A stretch of DNA of 64,000 nt from NCBI GenBank assembly GCA_034509735.1, contig JACGWO010000006.1:4851001-4915000 (forward strand), in the 5' to 3' direction. Shown here one piece after another: positions 57,250 to 64,000 of this stretch. A program made the position numbers and the translations under genes. The notes beneath the pieces were generated by a model. It saw only the letters and a program-made list of their open reading frames with translations, was not told where the DNA came from and did no database searches. Numbering within the stretch: position 1 is the first letter of the stretch; every line of letters begins with the position of its first letter. The stretch comes from Sesamum alatum. Lineage: Eukaryota; Streptophyta; Magnoliopsida; Lamiales; Pedaliaceae.

Positions 57250-58475
57250 TCATATTGAGAAATTTACAAAAATAATGGACCAAATCGCAAATTCTATTTT
57301 TTAAAAGATCAAAACGCAAAACACTTATAATTAATGGATCAAAATTGCAATAAAACGTATATCATGTACACTTAGGGTGATTTATTTCCTCCAGAATCCC
57401 TATTATGGGACAACCTCATGCACGCGTCATTACACATTAATTGCATCTTTATCAATTTTGGCGCGTATTAGTAACTTTTCAAAGAGTAGTTGGTATCATT
57501 TTTGGAAAACACATGATTTCTCAAGATCGATAAGGGATTAAAACAAAAATGTTCATATAATTTATTATCAGCTGAAAAATCAGCTAAAGATTCCCTAACT
57601 AACATGCACGTGTGCCGTACACAATATATCTATCTATCTAGAAAGTGGTATTATTAAATAGGCAAACACATACAGTTAGGTCTTCATCATAAGCTCCTCG
57701 TTCCGAATTTTAGCCCTCAAGCAAAACTAGACTATCGACATAGGTCGCGAAATTAAGGTAACCCTTTTCCTCTACTCGAACGATTTTGGCTGTGCTGCTA
57801 TCAAAATGACACACAACCAAGTCTTGGTCGGCATCTGCAAATATCATTTCATCATCTCTGGTGAAAACGAGAGGCCTGACAATTCCAGGATCTACCGTAA
57901 TGGTGAGCGTCTTCGTCCAAGAACTATCCACTCCATACTCCTTCATAACCCACAAATAGCAACATTGCTCTTGCCAAGGGTGTTGATGATCCACTTGATG
58001 AAACAAAAATAATGATAGGTTTCCTTTGTAAAGGCCGACGTATTCCAACCAGTCCTCCTCATCGACATCATAATTAGGTAACTTTATTTGTTGGAACGTC
58101 TCGTTTCCAAGATGGAAGGCGAGGATCACCAATACATCCTTGTTGGTATCTCTACAGAATGCCTTCCAATGAATTGAGTCACAAACTACTAGTTCTGACT
58201 TGACGTCAAACATGCTCCATTGGAAGGACTCCACCTCGACATTCTTCCAAGAGTTAATGATCGACGAATAAACCTCAACTTTAGTATTTTGTGCAATTTC
58301 GTGATGCTCTGAACTCAGATCCAAATAGTCATCGTGTTCATCACTAGGGGCTACAACCCTAATGATCTTGTAGTCGTTGGTCTTATCATAGTACCCAAAC
58401 CCTAGAGTAATACTATCATTTCTTGGGTTTGAAGATCCAACAACACCGGTGATTGGATGGTCTATGACCCGATAT
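57250..58475. repeat. Large inverted repeat, arm 1
   Basis: Coding and 3' flanking sequence of the F-box gene. It pairs inversely with 59838-61200. Non-coding anchors include 'ctaaagattccctaactaac' near 57585, 'gaaaacacatgatttctcaagat' near 57505 and 'tttacaaaaataatggacc' near 57265. Confidence 0.88.
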
Positions 58476-58852
58476 CGTCTTATGTAAGGGTTGCACAAAT
58501 ATATGGTCGTGCCAAACCTCTCAGTATCTGAGAGGCACAACAAACCATTACAAGAACCAATTATAATTAAGCTCATCTCAACAGGTTGAAAAGGGATATC
58601 AATCTCCAGAACTTGCTCAAATGTTCTCTCACAAAGTAACTTGAAAGCCCGACCAGTGTCATGGGCCATCGGGACGTAAAGTAGATAGCCTTTACCTTTT
58701 GACGCCCGAATCTGTAAGTGTTCTTTTATGAACATGGAGTCTCTTATCAAATCTCGCCAAGCTCTGCACACACACTGAAACTTCACTAGAGTTTCAGTTG
58801 GCAGCATCAAGAGGATAATTGTTATGATTTCAAAGGGAAGAGTTGGCATCAT
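57710..58852 (-). CDS. F-box protein with F-box-associated (FBA) domain
   Basis: Intronless, 380 residues, intact. The N-terminal F-box at residues 3-45 (LPFEIITIILLMLPTETLVK, FQCVCRAWRDLI) binds the SKP1 adaptor of SCF ubiquitin ligases. The rest is an FBA type 1 domain with the marks GSCNGLLCLS, YLCNPYIRRYR, LGFGYYDKTNDYKIIR and VEVYSSIINSWKN, expected to recognise the substrate. Its length is typical of the family. The first of two adjacent Mets (58850) is taken as the start. An inverted truncated copy lies upstream at 59838-60590. The substrate is unknown. Confidence 0.93.
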   Translation of the reverse strand: MMPTLPFEIITIILLMLPTETLVKFQCVCRAWRDLIRDSMFIKEHLQIRASKGKGYLLYVPMAHDTGRAFKLLCERTFEQVLEIDIPFQPVEMSLIIIGSCNGLLCLSDTERFGTTIYLCNPYIRRYRVIDHPITGVVGSSNPRNDSITLGFGYYDKTNDYKIIRVVAPSDEHDDYLDLSSEHHEIAQNTKVEVYSSIINSWKNVEVESFQWSMFDVKSELVVCDSIHWKAFCRDTNKDVLVILAFHLGNETFQQIKLPNYDVDEEDWLEYVGLYKGNLSLFLFHQVDHQHPWQEQCCYLWVMKEYGVDSSWTKTLTITVDPGIVRPLVFTRDDEMIFADADQDLVVCHFDSSTAKIVRVEEKGYLNFATYVDSLVLLEG

Positions 58853-59837
58853 CTTGATAAAAGAAAGGAAGAATCTTCAAATCTTGAAATGTATTTTTTC
58901 CCCCCTTCTTCCTGCAGGAATGATTAGGGCTAACTCTTTTTCTCAAAAAGGGAAAAGAAAACTAGGGTTTGTTAGAACAATGCAGAGAAATTGTTGTGTA
59001 GGGTTCAGAAAGATGAGGAAAAATTTTCAACTGAATTTCATGGTCTGTTTATTCTCATCTGCAGTCATATATATATATATATATATATATATATTGAATG
59101 TAGACAGGATTAGAGATTGCTAATGGCAATTAAGAGCTTCATGTCATTTGAGTAATTAAATGCTCTTCCTAGTAAATTTATGGAGTCAGATTACATTCAA
59201 TTTAATTATAATAATTACATGTAATAATAGACCAAAAAATTCAAATTCAATTTACAACATACCTGGATATGAGATTTCACACGTTTCCACCAATTATTAT
59301 GGGAATTTTCTAACAACCATTTTGAAAGAAAATTTCAGTCAGTTTCCTTTTCTGTTTTCTGAACCAACCAAATTAAAAACCTTCCTGCATAAATATAAGC
59401 TATTCTAATTATTTTCCGAGGAAATTTTTATACTCATTTTAATATGTTATTCGTGAAGTATATATGATTTCAAATAATTATTTATTGACATATATATGAT
59501 AGATAAATTTTTTGAATAATGCTATAATATATAGTTGTATTCTGTAAATATATATCCATTCAAATGTAATTAGAATATCTCAATCATATTTCACTTTTTA
59601 ATTACATATATTTTAAAGACAGAAAAAGTATCAAGAAAAATCTTGTGAATCAAATGGTTAAAATATGAAGAAAAGGTCAAAAAAAGAAAGAAAAAACTAG
59701 GTGCAACAGCAAGAAAATACAAGACAATTGAAAGGGCGAGAGCTTTGCCCTATGAACAATGGTGTTCAGTTTAGCTCTTAAATAAGCATGCACAAAGGAA
59801 GAATGTCAAGGATGCATAAATAGACCTCGGTCAACAA
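58853..59837. other. Spacer between F-box gene and its inverted copy
   Basis: Contains the presumed minus-strand promoter and leader of the F-box gene and an (AT)n tract at 59067-59094. No other gene recognised. Confidence 0.45.
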
Positions 59838-60590
59838 TAGGGTCATACACCATCCAATTATCGGACCAATAAATGATATATAGTGTTACTCTAGGGTTTG
59901 GATACCATGCTGAGGCCGACGACTACAAGATCATTAGGGTTGTAGCCACAGTTGATAAACGTGATGACTATTTGGAACTGAGTTTACTGTTGAACATACT
60001 AAAGTTGAGGTTTATTCGTCGATCACTAACTATTGGAAGAATGTCGAGGAGTGGTGCTTTTCATGGAGCATGTTTGATGTCAAGTCTGAACTAGTAGTTT
60101 GTGACTCAATTCATTTGAAGGCATTCTATAGAGACACCAACGAGGATGTATTGGTGATCGTCGCCTTCCATCTTGGAAACGCGACATTCTGGCAAATAAC
60201 ATTACCTAAGTTATGAAGTCGATGGTGAGGACTCGATGGAATACATTGGCCTTTAGAAGGGAAACTTATCTCTATTTTTGTTCCATCTAGTGGATCATCA
60301 ACATCCTTGGCAAGAGGAATACTAATGCTTGAATTATGGTCATGAAGGAGTATGGAGCGGATGATTCTTGGACTAAAAAGCTCACCAGTGGTAGATCCTA
60401 GAGTTGTAAGGACTCTCGTTTTTACCAGAAATGATGAAATTATATATGCATATTACGAACAAGACTTGGTTGTGTGTCATATCGATAGTAGTGCAAACAA
60501 AACCATTGGAGTAGAGGAGAAGTGATACCTCAATTCCATGACGTGCATGGATAGCCTAGTCTTGCTCTAGGGCTAAAATGAAGAACAAGG
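59838..60590 (+). pseudogene. Truncated F-box/FBA pseudogene, inverted copy
   Basis: Homology to the F-box gene starts near its residue 128 ('gggtcatacaccatccaatta') and runs to the stop region. Recognisable pieces are VTLGFGYHAEADDYKIIRVV, FDVKSELVVCDSIHLKAFYR, DTNEDVLVIVAFHLGN, GNLSLFLFHLVDHQHPWQEE and, near the end, codons for SLVLL. Several frameshifts and stops are present. The F-box itself is missing. Confidence 0.9.
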
Positions 60591-61200
60591 AGCTTCTCAT
60601 GAAGATAGAATGGTACATATTGTTTATCTAATAATACTTTTTGGATATATATAGTCGATGATGTGTCTAATTTGGAAAATCATTAAGTGTACGTTACACG
60701 TATATATGTTAGACTGGGGAATCTTTAGTTGTTTTTCTAGGTGGCAATAAAGTCTAAGAACGTTATTACTTTTTTTTTTATCCTTTATCGATCATGAGAA
60801 ATAATGTGTTTTCCAAATATGATCACCAACTAATGTTTCTCTCATTGCTTACATTCCCAGCTTTGAAGATGTCAATTATAGCCGTCTCGTCTAGTATCGA
60901 TGCTAGCGTTTACCGTCCGCGTATGGGCAAGTGGACTAGCTCGACATTGAAAAGTTACTACTATGAGCCAAAATTATGAACGATGAAATTAATTTTCCAT
61001 GAAGCATGTATGAGGCTGTAAGACATAATAGGGATTTAGGACAAAAAAAAATTGATTACGAGTAAATTTTCTAGTCAAGTACATGATATAGGTTTTAATG
61101 CACTTAAGGTCCAACAATTATAGGTGTTTGCATTTTGATCCTTTAAAAAAGGGAACTCGCAATTTGGTCCATTATTTTTGTAAATTTCGCAATTTGAGGT
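59838..61200. repeat. Large inverted repeat, arm 2
   Basis: Inverse of 57250-58475. Anchors: 'gttagactggggaatctttag' near 60707, 'catgagaaataatgtgttttcc' near 60793 and 'ggtccattatttttgtaaattt' near 61156. It has an extra segment of roughly 105 bp near 60842-60945. Confidence 0.85.
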
Positions 61201-61319
61201 TGCATTTTGTAAGAAATGTGTTTTTCTCTTACAAACGTTGTCCCGCAAGAAGCAATTCAGTAATAACTATTGATTAATTAGTATTTTTGAGCAAAAACAA
61301 GGGTTTGGGATCTATTATT

Positions 61320-61915
61320 CACTACAAAAAAAAGCGTTGATTGGGACGGTAACAGGAACGGTTTTTTAATATTTGGAACGGTACGTGCTTCATTTTAACA
61401 TTTTGGACCGGCATCAGGAACGGTTGAGGAACGGGAGGCCATCCGTGGCAATAAGAGGCGATCTTAATTATTAGGAACGGGGACCAAGTTACCGTTCCTA
61501 TTTGGGAACGGTGGTTGGCACTACTATGTTCTACCGTTCCTACTTACCTTTATACGTATAAATTTGATTTTATTGCATTTGGAACACCTTATAAACATTA
61601 GGAACGGTAATTGCGAAAACAAATCTCGGTTTTAGGAACGGTGGGTAGAACTCTGTTTCGAACAGTACGTTTCTGTTGTAGATAGAATTTGGCATGGTGT
61701 CTGGAATACATGTAGGAACGGTAGGTTGTAGAGATTAGGATCGGTAGCTGGAATATATTTTGTCGCGACGTGTAGGAACGGTCTTTGCACTCAACCTTTG
61801 GAATAAAGTTTTGCACCGATTTTTGGTATTGTCTTTAGAACGAAAGGTTTACCACGAAAGGATTGATTTTGGAATAGACTTAGGCACGGTAGGTACGGTA
61901 TTTAGGAACGGTTCA
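61320..61915. repeat. Subterminal GGAACGG repeats of the CACTA element
   Basis: 'aggaacggt' and variants recur every 20-60 bp, mostly direct with a few inverted (ACCGTTCC near 61490 and 61530). These are likely binding sites for the element-encoded protein. Confidence 0.85.
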
Positions 61916-63434
61916 CATGTATAGTTGGAATGGTGACGGGCCGGCGCCGGAGCGACTGGTCTGCATGTCCTTGACCATGCACATCAGGTCCGCCATCATC
62001 TCCTCGAGGCGGCCCAACCGACCCTCCATGTTTGATGGAGGCGTGGGCGCTGGCGCTTCCAGAGGCGGAGGCGGTGGCGATGGCGAGGTAACGGCCTGGC
62101 TGAGCGACAGTGCCTCAGAAGCAAGACCAAATACCCGACCCTTGTTCTTGCTCCCGACGCAACTCAGCCACATCTGCTGCTCGGTCTGCTGTGCCACCAT
62201 GCCTCTGATTCGGAAGCAGGATCCTCAAGGGCCTGAGACTGATGATCCTCCATCATCTTCTGGAACATCTCCTGCAAAAATAATTACAATGAATTAGAAA
62301 ATTTTAAAATATTTAAAAAAATATGTAGAAAGTACTAATTACAACTTACCGCCACCTCTGCTGCCCTCGACCCGCTCCAACCGCCGTCGGTCTTCTTCTT
62401 GTAGCATCTGGAGAATAACTCCATCTGCTTCACTGGCTGACCGAGCTGCTCCTCCTGTACAACATCAATGGGAAACAGTTATTACAATTTAAATTAAATA
62501 GTAATAAATAATTAAAATAACATTAGATATCTTACCATTTTCCGCTTGTGCATACCGACGAAGACAGATCCCTCGCGGTACACAGTGGATGCGGCTGGGT
62601 TGGCGTTCCGGTTCGCCTTGTTCTTCTCGCACTCCTTTTGGAACTCCGGGGAAGCCCAGTACTGGAGGAGCTGCCGCCACACCTCGTTCGCCAGCCATAG
62701 AGGCTTCTCCAGCGATTGTCTGGCGAGGACGAACTTCTTCCTCAAGAACTTTCCCACCCAGACATGGAAGATCTTGAACATCGACTCGTCGTTGGCGTCC
62801 CACCAGTACGTCATCTGTATTACAAAAAATATATTAAATTATTATTTAACTTAGATTGTTAAAATATTTTAAAAAGAAATTAATTCATGTTACCTTCAAG
62901 CTCTCGAACCAAAAATGTTGGTGCTCTAGCGGCACCTGGCGCAAACAGCCCCAAGGGTGGGGATAGTGTCGTCGCACGGTTGCGTACATGCGCTCGTGGA
63001 TCTTTCGATCAGCACTCAAATTATAAAATAATTAGTATAACATAAAAATATTAATTTAAATTACAAAAAAAAAAAAAATAAATTGTACCTCGCATCGGTG
63101 AGTGTGATGTACTGGCGCGCGGATGGTGGTGGGAGTGGTGGGGCCGGTGGTGGTGGTGGTGGTGGGGCAGCCCATGGACGGGCCGGATCGACCGCCGGTG
63201 CGGTAGTGGATGGTCCGGGCTCCTGATCCGGTGCAGCAGTACACGCACCGGGCTGCTGATCCGGCGCGGTGGTGCGGGTGCCTACTCTACTGCCAGTGGT
63301 GGTGGTCGAAAAACTACTTCCCCATCCTGGGAAGCAACACCGGGAGGCGGTATAGCCGGTTCGCCGAGACCGCGGCCACGACCACGGCCACGGCGACGGC
63401 CACCTCCTCGGGATGGAAAATCCCGACCAGACAT
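61913..63434 (-). pseudogene. CACTA-encoded Transposase_24-like protein, five exons, two frameshifts
   Basis: Exons on the minus strand: 63089-63434 (ATG at 63434), 62894-63014, 62536-62814, 62350-62454 and 61913-62271, all with GT/AG borders and compatible phases. Exon 1 is Arg-Gly and then Pro-rich. Exons 2-3 contain HERMYATVRRHYPHPWG and MTYWWDANDESMFKIF; exon 3 also has PEFQKECEKNKANR. Exon 5 has MWLSCVGSKNKGRVFGLASE, the pattern of plant transposase family PF03004 (Ptta/En/Spm). Exon 1 changes frame near 63290 and exon 5 near 62200, so this copy may be inactive. The family is thought to be an accessory DNA-binding protein of CACTA elements. Confidence 0.8.
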
Positions 63435-63544
63435 TATCTAAAAAAAAACACATCAGTATCAATTTATTTCAATAATGAAATTTTCTAATTTATTAAATAT
63501 ATATGCAAACTAAATACCATAATTTTACCCTAAAAGTGCACTAA

Positions 63545-64000
63545 TTCCTTCAAATTAAAAATGGTCAGATTTTTAAAAAATTAAAAATTCCAGATTTTTA
63601 AAAAAATAAAATTCCAAATTTTAAATATTTTAAATTTCCGGAATTTTAAAAAATTAAAAATTGCAGATTTTGAAAAAATTAAAAATTCCAGATTTTGAAA
63701 AAAATAAAAAATCCAGATTTTGAAAAAATAAAATTCCATATTTTTAATATTTTAAATTTCCAGATCTTAAAAAATTAAAAATTTCAGATTTTGAAAAAAA
63801 TTAAAAATTCCAGATTTTGAAAAAAAATAAAAAATCCAGATTTTGAAAAAATTAACAATTCCAGATTTTGAAATTATTAAAAATTCCAGATTTTAAAAAA
63901 AAAATTAAATTCCAGATTTGTATTCTTTTAAAAATTCCAAATTTTAAATATTTTAAATTTCCAGATTATTAAAAAGACCAAAATGCCAGATTTTAAATAT
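63545..64000. repeat. AT-rich tandem array, unit about 27 bp
   Basis: Unit 'aaaattaaaaattccagattttg' repeated about 15 times with indels. It continues beyond the window and lies inside the CACTA element. Confidence 0.88.

Larger units (their letters stand above)
61320..64000 (-). mobile_element. CACTA (En/Spm) transposon, runs off the window
   Basis: The terminus CACTACAAAAAAAAGCG starts at 61320. The next about 600 bp are filled with GGAACGG/CCGTTCC subterminal repeats (more than 12 copies). Inside is a minus-strand gene of the Transposase_24 type. The other terminus and the main transposase are beyond 64000. Confidence 0.85.

Noticed and set aside
63061..63462. Possible collagen-like or RG/RGG host protein
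   Set aside because: It is the low-complexity first exon of the CACTA-encoded gene, as shown by the following spliced exons.

Overview
The window is nuclear DNA of a flowering plant, most likely a eudicot. It is AT-rich and intron-bearing, with a plant-type U2 snRNA promoter, Agenet and F-box/FBA genes, and a dense load of plant transposon families. I cannot name the species. One run of exactly 500 N (45149-45648) marks a scaffold gap.

Layout. 1-7.1 kb: small transposons only (Mutator-type MITE, Helitron, tRNA-derived SINE, two abutting TIR elements with (CT)n cores, LTR fragment). 7.4-17.1 kb: a full-length minus-strand Ty3/gypsy element of Tat-like layout, with TSD GAGCT and a spliced extra ORF on the opposite strand. 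17.3-18.5 kb: a Mutator-type element with long inverted arms and a 9-bp TSD, carrying a GRF zinc-finger ORF. 18.6-23.0 kb: a second, gag-only LTR element (TSD TATAT) with a 117-bp tandem array. 23-29 kb: TIR elements and a ribosomal protein uS4 (RPS9) retropseudogene. 29.7-37.7 kb: a gene for a protein with four Agenet modules, whose long second intron holds several insertions. 38-42 kb: tandem repeats and nested MULE, MITE and hAT elements. 42.4-42.6 kb: a U2 snRNA gene with USE, TATA and 3' box. 43.5-44.9 kb: the 3' part of a rhodanese/FSH1 serine-hydrolase gene, followed upstream by the gap. 45.7-47.7 kb: duplicated segments, an RNase H remnant and a CACTA end. 48.7-55.2 kb: two decayed LTR elements with hairpin-forming tandem repeats, one holding a nested Helitron. 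55.5-57.1 kb: another CACTA end and a TIR remnant. 57.2-61.2 kb: an intact F-box gene and an inverted, truncated pseudogene copy of it. 61.3 kb to the end: a CACTA element with a Transposase_24-like gene.

Host genes number only four: the Agenet protein, U2 snRNA, the FSH1 hydrolase (5' part missing) and the F-box protein. Nearly everything else is mobile DNA. Exact target-site duplications could be read by eye for six elements, and near or ambiguous ones for several more. The most interesting material is inside the transposons: the antisense spliced gene of the gypsy element, the GRF-carrying element, and the tandem arrays (several hairpin-forming) in the 3' regions of four LTR elements.
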